Below, piece by piece: positions 22,216-34,976 of a stretch of DNA of 64,000 nucleotides. The stretch is from Heliocybe sulcata (taxonomy: Eukaryota; Basidiomycota; Agaricomycetes; Gloeophyllales; Gloeophyllaceae): the NCBI GenBank assembly GCA_004369045.1, contig ML213520.1, positions 372,001 to 436,000 on the forward strand, in the 5' to 3' direction. A model generated the notes under the pieces. It had not been told where the DNA came from, did not search any database, and saw only the letters and a list, made by a program, of their open reading frames with translations. A program made the position numbers and the translations under genes. Each line of letters begins with the position of its first letter. Within the stretch, counting starts at the first letter, position 1.

Positions 22216-24257
22216 CTATAGTGAAGCCCGAATTCCTGCCTCTATGAAGGGGCGATCTTGTACGCGCTTGTTCAGTCGAAATATGCCCTCGCATCCACCA
22301 GAGGAGTGTAAAGTTGGGTCGGGGCGCCAGCGGCCGACGAAAGTAGATCCAGCATGCACATACCCTTCGAACACCCAAGCCCCAAACTCAGGCTGACTGG
22401 GATCGTCATTTCGTTTCTACAAAGGAAAGCGATCAGAGATGCCAAGCTTCCTTTATGAAGACGGATGTATGTACACGAACTGGATATCTTCTTAGAATCA
22501 CCCGACCGTCCTGCAGGCGCACTGTGCCGAAGAAAAGGAAGGCCCCCCACGCCCGATCGTGTTCCGAGTCCGTCTGAGGCGTCAGCGGGAGCATCAGTGT
22601 CTATTGATCATGTTATTCAAATGAACACTTACTTCTCCCGCGATCACGACATCCTCGGTTTGACTTGAACCCGAGCCATAAATACTGCCCACGTGTGGCG
22701 TAGGCATGAGTTCGTATCGCAAAATACGCCCCGAGACTCTCTCATGCAACTCAATGCTATTCTGGATCAGAGAATGCGGCCTTCTTAGTGAACACAATCC
22801 GTCGCAACCGATCACTGGCCGGGACTAACCGTCTGCCGTACAATGTCGAATCTTTGCATGTCTTGACACCAAGAGACGGCATCGTCGTCACTGGCACGCC
22901 AGACGTCTTGGTGTTGGGGTCGCCCTGGATTTGCGTCATGTCGGATATACTCCCGTAAGTTACACTGAAGTGGCCGTTGACAGAGGAAATCTGGCAGCTG
23001 AGCCGCCGTGATCCCACTACAGCAGCGAATTAATGGTGAGACCTATCGATCCAGTTAGTATAGATGCACTGGGATGCCGAAGGATGATTTACAAAAAGTT
23101 TCCCACTCCAAGATCCGCTCATTCTGCCCGGCGTATACAGCGATCTGCCTTCCAAAGTGTCTTGAAACCGGTGAACGAAGAAGAGGCGACGGATATCGTC
23201 TGAGCAGACTGCGGGCCCCGAGACTCCATGGGGAGGGAGTGTTTGTCTTCGAAGCGCAATAGGAGGGCTCGACTTCGGCTTCGATTGCATCTGGAACTGA
23301 CGACAATCCTGATAGGTTGGACCCGCCCCCTGGTGCGGCACCGCTGGGTTCAGGTGCTGCGGGGTACGAAGAACCAACGCATCTTTTCTCGCAAACGTCA
23401 GGAGTATCGCCGCAGAAGACAAATTCGGACAGGATAGTATAAGCCGCTGAGAAAAGTGGGTGACGTTGCAAAGGGCTTGGGCGGAAAGACCACTTATATC
23501 CCTGGATCCGGCCTCCGATAGCGAGCTGAGAGCCCTGAGAGAGGTACTCTGAAAGGGATCTCACCGTTAACGGCATGTGTAAGATGCAAGAAGCAGACCT
23601 TACCATTTGAAGACAGTTCATGGCAAAGGGACGTATCCGGGTCAAGACTTCTTCTCGGGTCTCCATTGATTCTGCATGTATCGATTCTAAGATGCATGAG
23701 AGAAGGGAAGTCGGAGTTTGTTCGAGAAGCTACATACCTTCGGTCATTGTATACCAAGAGACCCACATAGCGAGCGCGGCGACATCGTCCGTTCGCGGCC
23801 AGCCCTGGTTCTTGTTCGCAAAGCGGTACAAGCACGTTTGGTAGAAGGATGTTAGGTAAATGGGAAGGCCAATCTTGTGGAATGGTTCTACGAGAGCCCC
23901 GTCACTCTCAAGAAGCATCAAGTAGAGGCGCCACAGGTCGACCGGAACAAATCCCTCGTCGAGCAGGCACATGCGAACCCGGCGAATCGTCCGAAATCTC
24001 TCCACCAACTCTTTCGCAACCGTAGCGTCTGTCATGGATGGACTTGGGGCGAAGAAGTGATTCACGGGAAAGATCGCGCCGAAGAGGCGAGCATAGAGTG
24101 AGGTGGATGAAGGATAGGATAGTGCGGCGTGAAGTCGACGAGACGATAGAAGCAAACTGGGGAGGTTGCCAAGTGAGCCCCACTTCGAAGATAGGGCCAC
24201 ATGCCAGCCACATTCTTCGAGTATTGGGTGAGGGAGAGATTCCAGTCGAGAAGCCAT
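22216..24257 (-). CDS. F-box-like protein, paralogue A
   Basis: Member of an agaricomycete-expanded family of F-box-like proteins. Exon 1 starts at the ATG at 24257. It shows the F-box-like opening LPHPILEECGW, then LPSLLLSSRRLHAAL and SLYARLFGAIF, later DLWRLYLMLLESDG and AALAMWVSWY. Downstream exons give GRMSGSWSGKL, YGRRLVPASD, RVSGRILRYELMPT, SEHDRAWGAFLFFGTVRLQDG, FGAWVFEGYVHAGSTFVGRWR and a final GGCEGIF, ending at a stop at 22216-22218. These follow the family order GSL(S/N)G.W, W(G)FxFxGRVR.DG, W.Y.GYV.G...GRWRD, GYEG.F. Several short introns are needed and I did not fix each one. F-box-like proteins usually tether substrates to SCF ubiquitin ligases; substrate unknown. The coding frame looks unbroken. 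Confidence 0.75.
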
Positions 24258-25477
24258 TGTCGGGATCTTTCCTACTTGTCTCCCTTATATACTGTAACCC
24301 CCCGTGGCTTGATGCTATGCATGGAACGCCACAAAGAGGCTGCCTCCGTATAGGTAGGTGTCGAGCTGATCGCCGTCGCATCTTGTCCATTGTTGATATT
24401 ATATGATGCGTTAATTTGAGACCACAGCATGTTGTCGCCGGAGAATAGACGAGATCTGCGAATATCTGGGATTAACAGTCGCCGTACCTGAGTGCCGGGC
24501 ACCTACGGTACGAGGACCCTGCAGGTCGCCCAAATGCCGCAATGAATAGGCGGCTTGCAGTGCAGAAGACGGCTAGGTTTCTCGGACCCTCGGGAGACGG
24601 CGTTCGGGAAAAGAGTTTGACAGACGTACGTAGTTCAAGAGATACCTCTTTCGACGTTAGCCTAGATGTCCGGAAATGCGCCACAGGGCTAGGATCTGAC
24701 GAGAGAAGCGGGGTTCAGTGGCCAGTTGATCGACAGGAAGTAAGATGCAGTGTGGCCATTTCCCAGGTACTGCATCACGGTTCATGACGTATAGAACGGA
24801 AATTTGAGGACCTGGCATTGATTCAGTCCCGGCAGGAGGGCTGGGATGTAAATTTAGCACGCAAACGGTGCGGTCGATCATTGAGACTTACTGCAGACAC
24901 GTACTACACCCATTAACGCCCATGCTCGATCCGAAGATACGACGGCCGAGCCCAAGAGTTCTGCAACAATCAACGTTCTGGGCAAAGGTCCTCGTTGTCG
25001 CTGCTCGATCGTTCCACCTGCTAAGACGGAGCGCTCGCATTTAGTTGACATAAGGAGCCGCCGGTCCAATGCAAAGTTAATGAACCTATTAGCGCAGGTC
25101 CCTCCCCAACGAAGCGATGACATGCCTTCAAGGAAGCAGGTCAGCAGCGTTCAAAAATAGACCATCTTAGTCCTCTGTAGGTCCCTCAGATGTCCGACAT
25201 GATGGGATAACATAACCTTGAGGGTAACGTGGCTGAGCTAGCATGCTGACTGTCCACATGCCGAACGTCGAGCCCCGATGACAGCAGCTGCGAGGGCCTT
25301 ACTCAAGAAGATGTCGTTTCACCTCCTCGCATTTGAACTTGGTGTTACAATCTTTACTAATCTGCGTTCTAGAATGTGACTCGTACAGCACTTCCGCGAA
25401 GCCCTATTCAGATAGGTGATCCGATACCGCTGTCGGCCGTCGGGAAAAGACCCCTTGCATCAAGACAAAACCAGGTT
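24258..25477. other. Intergenic between two minus-strand genes
   Basis: About 1.2 kb. It contains the promoter side of paralogue A (fwd 24258-24500) and the 3' flank of eEF1B. No further gene supported. Confidence 0.5.
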
Positions 25478-26519
25478 TTAGAGCTCTGTGTAACATCTAC
25501 ATTAACCTCCGCGTGTCAGGAGCACGAGGTATGACACTTACTCTGCATAGCCGCCACATCAGTGCTCTGGACGTAGTCTTCGAACTCTGCGATCTTTTCT
25601 TGGAGTTCATCTGTAGACACAAGCTCGTCCTCTGCGATTTGCAGTATGGTAAGTATAGTAGCCTGTCTAGCACGTACATGAATACATACCGACCACGAGG
25701 GTCATCTGCAGCTTGCGGATACCGTAGCCGATGGGAACAAGCTTGCTGGAGCCCCAAAGAAGACCAGGCTGTTCAATAGAGCGGACGGCCTTCTCCAGAG
25801 CCTCCATGTCGGTCTCATCATCCCAAGGCTTCACATCCAGGGTAACAAGGGACTATATTGGCGCCCAGGTCAATACGATATTCGCAGTATACACACAGGA
25901 CACAGATGATACAGGCTCCGTCAAAGCTAGAAAACAATATGCTAACCTTGGCGACAGTCTTGGGCTTGTTGGCCTTCTTGGCATTGTAGGCGGCCACACG
26001 CTCCGCTTTCAATTTCTCCGCCTCCGCGTCTGCCTCTTCGTCGTCGGAGCCGAAAAGGTCGACATCCTCGTCCTCTTCCGCGGCAGGAGCAGTTGCAGCT
26101 CCACCAATGAATCCTTCACCGGCCTTGCTCGACCCCTCGAGCGATTCGAACTCGGACTCGTAGGACTTGATATGCGAATACCACCGCGCCGTGTGGGGAT
26201 ACGCCGTCGCGTCCGGCGCAGATGAGAGCGCCTTGAAAACGTGTACGTCCGCCTGAGAGGGCGTGTACCTGTGCAAATGAATCAGATTCGCACTGTCTAA
26301 CATAAATCTTGTAGCACAATGAAATGATCAGATAGCTAGGTGATTAATTGTCGGCATACTTGAGCAGCGGTGTCTAATCGCTTCTTGGAAACACGGACCA
26401 TAGCAATATCATCACGGAAAACACTCGTGAAACGCGTAATACACCCGAAAGACTACTTACCCTTCGATATAAGAGCGCGTTGCAAGGTGAGCTTCGAGCT
26501 TGGCGAGATCAGCAGACAT
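25478..26519 (-). CDS. EFB1: Translation elongation factor eEF1B (beta/delta family GEF)
   Basis: Guanine-nucleotide exchange factor that reloads eEF1A with GTP. The start ATG is at 26519 ([20 protein letters not shown]). A second coding exon gives the GST-C-like part ([33 protein letters not shown]) and the acidic hinge ([15 protein letters not shown], the usual CK2 site), followed by [16 protein letters not shown]. The catalytic domain follows: [39 protein letters not shown], then [26 protein letters not shown]. The final exon is predicted to be only 8 nt (25478-25485), supplying the last residues KL and the stop, so the C-terminus is AAMQKL. It is a housekeeping gene placed between members of an accessory F-box-like family. 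Confidence 0.93.
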
Positions 26520-29500
26520 GTTTAGAGAGCAATGAGTAGCAAGAACACTGAAGACGATGAAGGTTGCAGAGGAGCGAATCGATGGAGGTAGGGATATTGA
26601 TCAGAAGTTTTTCTCGAAGGAGAAATCACATGACGACTTGAGGGCCGGCGAGAGGCGCACGTTCGGCGACGCGTCGCAGGAAGTACTTCCGGATCCGCTG
26701 TTCCTCCTCGTCACGTCCATCGTCGCGCACATCAGTCGCGCAGCACAGCGGCCAACTGCACTCTGATTCTGGTAAATGTTTTTAACCCTAGCGCTTCGCG
26801 GTGTATGCCGTGTTACCTACGCCGCTGAATCCGTTCCGACACCAAGGTCTCTTGCTTCCATGTCTTATCGGGGGCGGCAAGAAGAGTAAATATGGTTTAG
26901 GCTTAGCTACAGCTATCACGGGCATATGGGTAAATCTGTATTGTAGTCCTCTTCTCGACAACTGACCGCGTCTTCTTCGCAGTCTGAGGCTATTCTTAGT
27001 CTTCTGGATGGCTCCTACGTTCTGCGCAATGCTCTACGCGAAAGAAGATCAACTCCTGACCTATTGGGAGTACGCTGGCACCAGTCAGCGTACTTCGAGT
27101 TCGCCGCCGTGACGTTGGAAGGACACAGCGGCGCCGAACGTGTTCCTTCCCCGCTGACGTTCCACTCTTTCCTGCACTGGTCACCGTGTACGTACCACGG
27201 CAGAGCTCCGCTCCGTGCCTTATAATGATGATTTATATCAGAGTACTACTCAAGGCTGCAAGAATGCCATCGCGGCGTCCAGTCAGTTATCTGACACAAT
27301 CAGACTTCGACGCCCCTTGATTTTTTCCCGGCATCATGAAGATATTCCCAAGTGAAGAACTGAGACTACCATCTCGTGCAGCGGTCGGGAAGCAATGATA
27401 GCCCCTGTCTGTGTGAGTTTCCCTTCGCCTTGCGTTATTAAATCCTATTGCTCGCTTTCTATCGATGTGCGCGCGGCGGCAGTGAAGGCGCAAGGCGGAG
27501 ACGTTGCACTACTTCTAGATGGAGTACGTATATTCCTCTCGGCTTGCTCCTTGTGCGCCTCGGAAATTGGTTGACGATGCCACTTGTCCTAACACGTTGC
27601 ATCAAAACAGTTGGCAGACCATCTCCGCTGTGGCATTTCTTCAGGTAAGCGCACTGCTTTCACGATGCTTGAGTCACGAACCGAGTTTCAGGAGCTATTT
27701 CTGGCCGCTATTTTCTGGAGATGGATTTCTTCCATTATTCCGCCTCGTTGTCTCTGGCGGGATCCTTCCGAACTCTCACCATCACCGTATGCATTTACGA
27801 CCATTCGCATGGTTCTCAGGTCAGCACGGAACAGACCCTTGTGGTGTCACTCAAGTAAGCGTTTCTTTTGCCCGTCGTCCCTCCGTGTAAGCCAGTGGCT
27901 CGTAGACTGCCTGATATAGTTTGAAAGATCGAGCACTCCGCATGAGCTCTTCATATCGGATGCCGGGTGCGGTGTTCCTAAGACATTGTCGAAAGGCGGC
28001 TGCGAGGTAGCCCGCTTTCGGATGCCATCCAATCACCAACTTACGTAGCACAGGCCGGCACTGGTATCATGTTCAGAACTGATCGGATACTTTCGTTCCA
28101 CGATAAGATAAGATTTCATATTATTCATTCTTTGGATATCTGATTAACTTGATCTTCGTCGTTAACAGTTCAGAATTTTGTGCAAAACTTGTGTCGCTGG
28201 GAAGCCGCTTAGGACGCTTGAGTCATACACTCTCTCCATCGATGCGGCAGGTAATGATAGTTGGTCTTCGCCCTGCATGCCTTGCGACCCTAGGTCGCCT
28301 AGGCCACTGAAGTGGAAGCGGCGACCTCGATCAGCGACAGCTTGATCTCCACTGCACTTATACGGTGGCACCGCCCATACAATGTTGCCATGCTTCCTTG
28401 CGAAATGGACGAAGCGTAATCGACGATGCTCGGTATTGATATCGAAGGCCAATGCAGCATGCTGGGCCTCAAAGCAACTTCCCGTGATTAGGGTTAACTC
28501 CGGACGTCACACAAGCCATTCTTTTGCTATCCAGAGGCAGCCTCCGAATGCCACCTTTGGAACCCGGCAGGTCGGATAGCATCCGTACGAGATAATAGCG
28601 AAATTTCGGCGGACCGCACTGGTGAATCCTACGTTCACGGAGGCAAGAGCGGCGAAGTGGAGGCCGATCGCGGTGACTATTCGAAATACGGTACGTAGGT
28701 TACGTGACCGATTCCATGGAGTCCACCTCTTGACGATACCACTTGGCCACCCAATGGTACCGTTGCGAGGTGAGCGTCCTGGTGCCGTGATACTCACACG
28801 TCCAGCGCGCATGCGGAAGAGGGGAGAATGGAATGCAAACACTACACCGAACGGATTGGATCACGCGTGTGGCCCGACGGCAAATCATCTGCAATCAATC
28901 AGAGTTGACATACACTTCTGTCCATGTCGCCTTCGCGGGTCAGAACGGCGAACAAAGACCATCTCAGGCCGTACCCGTTTCGGACGTCCGCAGCAACGCA
29001 AGGCAGGTGCGGCAGTCAAAGTTGCGCAGGTCTCTACCGCAAAGATGACAAGCTGTGAAGGCCGATCAGTGCTCTTCATCAATACCCGTGATGAATCGCG
29101 GATGTCCGCTCTCATACTGGAGAGCTGTGCGATAGGTAAGGTAACTGCTGAAATTGGCCCACGGCCCTTCATCGGCGGAGCATCGTTACACGGCGGAGGG
29201 ATTGGCAAGAGAAAGGAACATGAGATACGCGAGGTAAACCTTGCATATGCGGACGTGAGTGTTGACTGACGTCTTTGGCTCTTGCCTATGAAGTGGCCAG
29301 TCACAGGATCACGTTTAAGGCCTAGGTATCCGAGCGATATCACCGACGCCTGTGATGTTGATTGCAACCTCCTGGGGCGCATCCGTGGCGGTGGCGTGCG
29401 CTATACCGCGTCCGGAGACGCATCGTCAGCATGAGCGACCGTACCACTCACCGGAACCAGCAGATCCTTTTACGGCATTTATTCCAACTACCCGAGGTCT

Positions 29501-29777
29501 ATTTCCGGGTACCACTTCGATGTTTTCTATCGCTTCGATTACATAAACATCGGGCCTCCATGTCACTACTCCGCCGGCGTCTGCCTTGCAGAAAGGCACG
29601 GAATGAAGCTCTCGTCAGGGTTTCCTCCGTTGATGGGTACGTCACACTATTAGGCATATGAAACTCCTGGCAGGTCGTCTCAAATCCGCTCTTGGGAGAC
29701 ACCGTCCGGCGGAGAGGGATCGTCCTCTCAGGTATATATGCGGATGCATGTACTGTGGCTGCGTTAGCTTCTGTCTC
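26520..29777. other. Gene-poor stretch, about 3.3 kb
   Basis: The part next to 26520 is the eEF1B promoter. The rest has two overlapping open frames of moderate length (28622-29269 plus; 28885-29382 minus) with no recognisable motif or splice partner. I see no confident gene, terminal repeats or transposase motif. Confidence 0.45.
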
Positions 29778-31762
29778 ATGGCGCTCGCCATATACGCTGT
29801 GCTGAGCGAGCCCAAGATCGTAGAGAACTTTGCTATTCGTGTTGCCGACCTTACGCCTATTGGACCGCCCGCCAACCTGGTTACTTTGTCGCTACTGTCG
29901 AAGACGTGCTATAATACCTTGAGGGACGACTGCTTTCCCGTCGTGTCCGCTGAAGTCTTTCAACGCTCTTTTGCTATGTCGGCTCTCCGCCGTCGCCTTG
30001 GGCAATTGTCGCCATCAGACATTGCCGCCGAGCTTCCCCGCCGTTTCACGTCGTTGAAAATTATCAAAAGCGGGTCTCTGGATGACCCAGGCTTGCGGGA
30101 CGCGCTAATGAGGGTCTATTTTATGCTTTTGGAAGATGATGGCGTCAATGCTGCTCAGATAGCCTGGAGTAATCTATCGGAGACTCTTGATAATATCCTT
30201 CGTCGTTCCCTGCAAAAGGAAGTGAACACGGATAAGGAGGTTACTGCCTTGGCTATTGTTCTATTCTCAATCGTCTCACAATGTGCGTGTCTCTCGTCCT
30301 AAACTACTGCATCTAAGCCTTTCGGCCATAGCAATGTCTGATGCGGAGCTCGATGGACAAGCCATTCATGACTTACTTGCCCCTTACGCTTTCTGTTCCT
30401 TTCAGGCGAGTTGGCGGATCATGCTTTTAAGTGCTTCTGACTGAATGATGCCAGTGCCCATTGTCAGCTGAGATTCCTGAGCGCTATTTCTACCCGCCAC
30501 AGAAACTGCCTACGCAAGAACGCGGTATATTCTTCCCAGCATCCCACTACATACTTTACTTTGGACACTCCCTCCGGTACAACACTCCTCCTGTGGCTGC
30601 CTATGCAATCCAAGCATACCTGGCAAAGTATGAGACCAACCCACTGAAGGTCCCTGATAAACATCCGTTTCGGCGGACTGTGGCGGAGCTCCCATCTCTA
30701 CCCGGTGTGACGATGACATTCCTAGAGGAGGACAATGCCAAAAGCTCGCGATTACGGAAACGTACCCACAGTAACCCCAGTCAGCAATACGATCTGATTT
30801 GGAGACGTGTTACGTCTTCTAGCGACGTCGATCGACATCCTCCATCCCTATGTCTTCATCATGAGCTGGGCGCTTTATCCGGCTCTTGGCACGGCGTATC
30901 ACTGGTAAGCCTCACACTTGCACTGCTGGTCTGTTTGTTCAGGGTGGACTACTACGAGTCCGAGTCATCATGCTACTCCAACAGGTACCGGACATGTTCT
31001 TCGATCTGAGTGATTCTATCCGGCGCTTGTATCGCCTGCCGATCCAGTGTAGGCTCCGAGAACATTATTGCCTCAACATGGCAGACATGGCACCCGTAGT
31101 GCAGGGCGAGAGCGGGTACTTGAACGCATGGCTGCCATTAGGTTGTAAATTTCTTGAGACGAGTGTGCGTTCTTATATTACCTTCACGTGAAGCGAATTT
31201 CTAATTTATCCTGCTTTAGGAGGGCCTCACAATACAGGAAGCTAACGGTCAGCGCGTGGCGCAGTATCGGACTTTCGATCGAGCGCGCAAGAGCCGTACG
31301 CGGCGCGCGTCTTGTGAACCCGTCGACATCATATTGACAGGCGAGGTGGGAGAGCATTCTGTACGTCCTTTCTTACGGTATCCTGACTAGAATTTGTAGA
31401 CGGATGCGGAGCACAGCTCCGCATGGGGAGCATTTAATTTCTATGGACGTGTTCGACCATCTGATGGGTTTATAATTCTGGTAAGACATCCAGTGCGTAG
31501 CGACAATGCCTCTCGATTTTATCCAGAATAACTGAGAGGATGTTGAACGCAGGACGATTCCGCTTACAACGGCTTCGGCAGGGACGTTTTTCGGGGCTAC
31601 AGTACGTAAAATGCACATAACAGATTTTAATTGCTATGGATGTCTGATTAGTTCTTCGCAGTGCTGTCATCACAGCACATAGTGGGCCGCCGTCGTTACG
31701 CCTTTCCGGAGGCCAAAGCATCGTATGAAATGCTCTGGAATCTCAGAAGCGAAGTTGAATGA
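29778..31762 (+). CDS. F-box-like protein, paralogue B
   Basis: Same family as the genes at 22.2-24.3 and 32.0-34.4 kb. I chose the ATG at 29778 (MALAIYAVLSEPKIVENF), because it puts the F-box-like helix at the N-terminus as in relatives; the frame is open further upstream. Then come LVTLSLLSKTCYNTL, FTSLKIIKSG, VYFMLLEDDG, VTALAIVLFSIV, a middle exon with DLLAPYAFCSF, FPASHYILYFGHSLRY, LGALSGSWHGVSL, YRLPIQCRLREHYCLNMAD, and SAWGAFNFYGRVRPSDGFI. The C-terminus is shorter and more degenerate than in paralogue C (HIVGRRRYAFPEAKASYE, stop at 31760-31762), and the WLYRGY motif is reduced to GRDVFRGY. Function as a substrate adaptor is inference. It is only 288 bp upstream of paralogue C in the same direction. 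Confidence 0.7.
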
Positions 31763-32049
31763 GATCATCAGATGGGGTGCGCCGCCAAGAGATGCGGGAT
31801 GAGATGAATAGACAGCAATTATATGGCAATTACAGTTTCATTAGAGTGGTCCCCTGCAGGGTCAGGAAAGAGAAATTAATTTATGACGTGCCACAAAGCC
31901 CTTGTCTGGGAGATGCCGCGCCTGCTGGGTAAGAAACCGGGCTTGGGCAGGCCGGCGTCTGAGTCGCCGAAGAGCTTATTCCGTCCAATGCTATTACTAC
32001 CTTGGACGCGTTCTGCGCTCTCTACGCCCGCTCTACCCCAACGTCGGCC

Positions 32050-34423
32050 ATGCCGCTAGACAACATCCCCCAGGAGGTCGTCGAACACATCGCGTACTAT
32101 GCTGCAACGCGAGCTGTCCTAGGCCCGCCAGCGGGGATCATACCGCTTCTCCTCGCCAATCGCAAGATCCATGCTCTCTTATCGTTTGCATCGAACCCTC
32201 ATCTCTACGCGCGGATATTCCAACAGAAGTTCGATCCAACAGTTACAAGACTTGATGCGGACGTCGGCGCACTCGCTGATGAGCTGAGGAGACGGTGTAC
32301 GTACTTGAGACGCATCAAGGAGCGCGCGGCGTGCACGGTGGACCCCATCCTAAGACCGAGGAAGGCGGACCAGGATCTCTTGCACGAGATACTATGGATG
32401 TCCTTACTGATGACTCTCGAAAACGCCGGAAAGAACGAAGAACAACTGAGGACCTATGCTCGTATCGACGGGTGGTTGAGACTCTTTTGGTTTGATGACG
32501 CTGGCGCCTCACTTACGAACCCAGCCAAGCGTGAACGCTGGCCGCTGAACAATGAGTTCACTTCGCTCGCGATGTGGCTATTCTGGTTCTTCCTGCGCCC
32601 AGGTGAGCATTTTATGCATGGACCGTATTGCACTGATGGACGAGCTGTAATATAGAGGACTATGCAAGCGACAGCATAAGCCATGGCAAGGCGACCGACC
32701 TTGTCAAGCTCATCGCTCTCGGTGCTCATCAGGTACCGTCCTGCCTTTTCCCTGGGCTCAGTCCGTGCATTGAAGTTTCATCTGCTCTTTTAGTACCACC
32801 TGTCTGCGCCCTACAGCGCCGACTTCCAGCCTGACCCCACCGTTCTGCATGGCGTGCTCGTCACGCATTATGCAAGGACTTACAGACTCATCCCGCCGCC
32901 CATTACGGCCCCCGCCGTCTTATGTTATCTCTCTCTCATCAACTGCCGCAAGAACGCGCGGGCGGCGCAGCTGATGTTCTCGAGAGGGCAAAAAGACGAG
33001 TGGGGACCAGTGTGGGCGAGGTGCCTCGGGTTGAGTGAGGCGAATAGCGGGAGGGAGGTGGGCGCCGCGTTTGAGCTGGGCAGCCTGAACGGAATATGGG
33101 AGGGGATATTTACGGTCCGTGCCTCACCCCACTTGTTCGCTTCGTTCAATTCATGTTTTTCTCACTTTCCTCTGATGTAAATCATAGTACACCGAGTTTA
33201 CCGCCTATGCTGCGCTTCTCTCCGGCGCACCACCGCTCGTCCTGCTCAACTCCCTCGTCGCGCAACACCGCCACACCTGGAAGCTTCGTGAATACCATTT
33301 TACTTCCGCATATCCTATATCTCGGTCATCCTCGGGTTCCGCACGCTCGGACTGCGCGGCTTCACCTATATCCCCCGGGGATCCACTCAGAGGTTTCCTA
33401 CCCGAGGGCGCTCGGATGGAGGAGAACCAGGAAGAAGGAATTGTCGAGGTTTGGGAGCGCGGGAAGGATGTGCCCCTCGTGTATAGAAGTGCGGCGGAAG
33501 GTGAAGGGAGGGTCAGGGATGTCTTGATTGTGGGCGAGGTCAGTAGCGCCGAAGGGCGTATTAATCGTTATTTGCCGGCGTCGCAGCGGTGATGAATATG
33601 TGTCCCATTGCACCCCCGCTGTCTCCTTTTTGCCAGCTTGCCACAGTTTTCCTTGGTTGGGACGGTATGCTGATTAGAGCATCGGCAGGGACACTCCTCA
33701 TGGGGTCAATTCAATCTCCTTGGACGCATACGCCCATGGGACGGATTCATCTGTCTTTCCAAGGAATATGTGAGTGAAGTTTAATTTTCTCCAATCCTCA
33801 CGTCCCTCGGAATAGTCTTCTGCGTCCGCTCTTGCCGCCCAATCCGCCTTCTCCGCGTATCATTTTTCTACCGCCTTCCATATCTTGTCCTCGCTCCTGT
33901 CCCTGCCGTTCTCTAGTTCTCTTTAGCTCACGGGACCCTTTCCTTCCCATCTTCCTCCGCCTCCACAACTCGTCCGCAATTTGGGCATCCTCCTTCCCTA
34001 TTTCGTCGAGGTTGTGCCGTTCTGACTTCCATTGTTTCTATCTTCGCGCTCGCCCGTCCCTTCCTATGCCTATTCTTCTTTCTTCTGCCGTCGTCTCACC
34101 TTTCTTTCGGTTCTCCTTCCCTTCATTATGGTACTTCTTCCTTACTCATTCAACATAAACCTAACCGGCGACGGCCTGGACGCGCATACACGTCCCCTCT
34201 GTCTTCCCCTCTCAGTCTCCTCCCCCTCACGTCTCCTACTTCTATCCACCTTTACTCACCTACTCTTCCCCAACAGGTCGACGGCGACCGGGGCAAATGG
34301 CTCTACCGGGGCTACCTCTTGGGCAACGCCGAAGGACATATAGCCGGGAGGTGGCGGGACACGCTGAGCCCGCCGAATGTGCCCGGATACGAGGGGTGTT
34401 TTGCGATGAGCCGGAGGCGGTAG
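32050..34423 (+). CDS. F-box-like protein, paralogue C
   Basis: Best preserved of the three family members. Exon 1 (32050-32602) opens MPLDNIPQEVVEHIAYYA, a clear F-box-like helix, then LLLANRKIHALLSF, HLYARIFQQKFD, RRRCTYLRRIKE, ILWMSLLMTLENAG, TSLAMWLFWFF. Exon 2 (32656-32732) gives EDYASDSIS and LIALGAHQ. Exon 3 has YHLSAPYSADF, LREYHF-type residues follow further on, and WARCLGL and LGSLNGIWEG close it. Later exons give GHSSWGQFNLLGRIRPWDGF. A 507-nt intron (33770-34276) then precedes the last exon, VDGDRGKWLYRGYLLGN, GRWRDTLSPPNVPGYEG, CFAMSRRR, stop at 34421-34423. This C-terminus is the family hallmark. All other introns are about 50 nt. Likely a substrate-binding adaptor of an SCF-type ligase, by family analogy only. 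Confidence 0.82.
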
Positions 34424-34976
34424 GGCGTGAAGGACCGCCGGTGATACGCGGGCCACTTCGTGTGGGATGGGTGTACGCTCACATTTGTATCAACATCATA
34501 CTGATTTGCACTTCTGCCTGGCCAAGCTTTGCTGTAAATTATTCAATGCTTTGAATCCTGCTGGACAGGTTGTACTTAGCGTGTTATGGCGACGATGGTC
34601 GCATGCTCGAGGACGGCCGCGCAGCTTGAGCACGTCACTGCCGGGGAATAGACCCGTCGTAGCCCTGTATTAGTTCATTGGGCGATGCCACAACACGTGA
34701 CCGCGTTCTCAGAATTATCGGCATGGGGAGGTCTGCCGCAGGCAACCTCTGCCACCTTCGGCAGCTGGCTTTTGTCATGTCTGGTGCACAGGCATAGATA
34801 CACAGGAAGTAACCAGCGATCGAGGCCTGATAAATCGCAGTGCAATGCAAGAAAGCAGATGAGTAGAATGGAATATTCATATCGTATGTACAATACGCAA
34901 TACATTGATCAGCGTCCTTCGAGATTTCGTTTCCCTTTGCCGTAGCGAGACCACAGGAGAAGAGTCGCCCTTGAAT
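34424..34976. other. Convergent spacer between F-box-like gene C and the BAP31-type gene
   Basis: No gene supported; it contains the 3' ends of both neighbours. Confidence 0.5.

Noticed and set aside
28622-29269. 215-codon plus-strand open frame
   Set aside because: No family motif or splice partner, and an equally long open frame lies on the other strand.
33832-34158. 108-codon frame inside the long intron of F-box-like gene C
   Set aside because: Open only because the DNA is pyrimidine-rich; Ser/Pro/Leu composition without motif.
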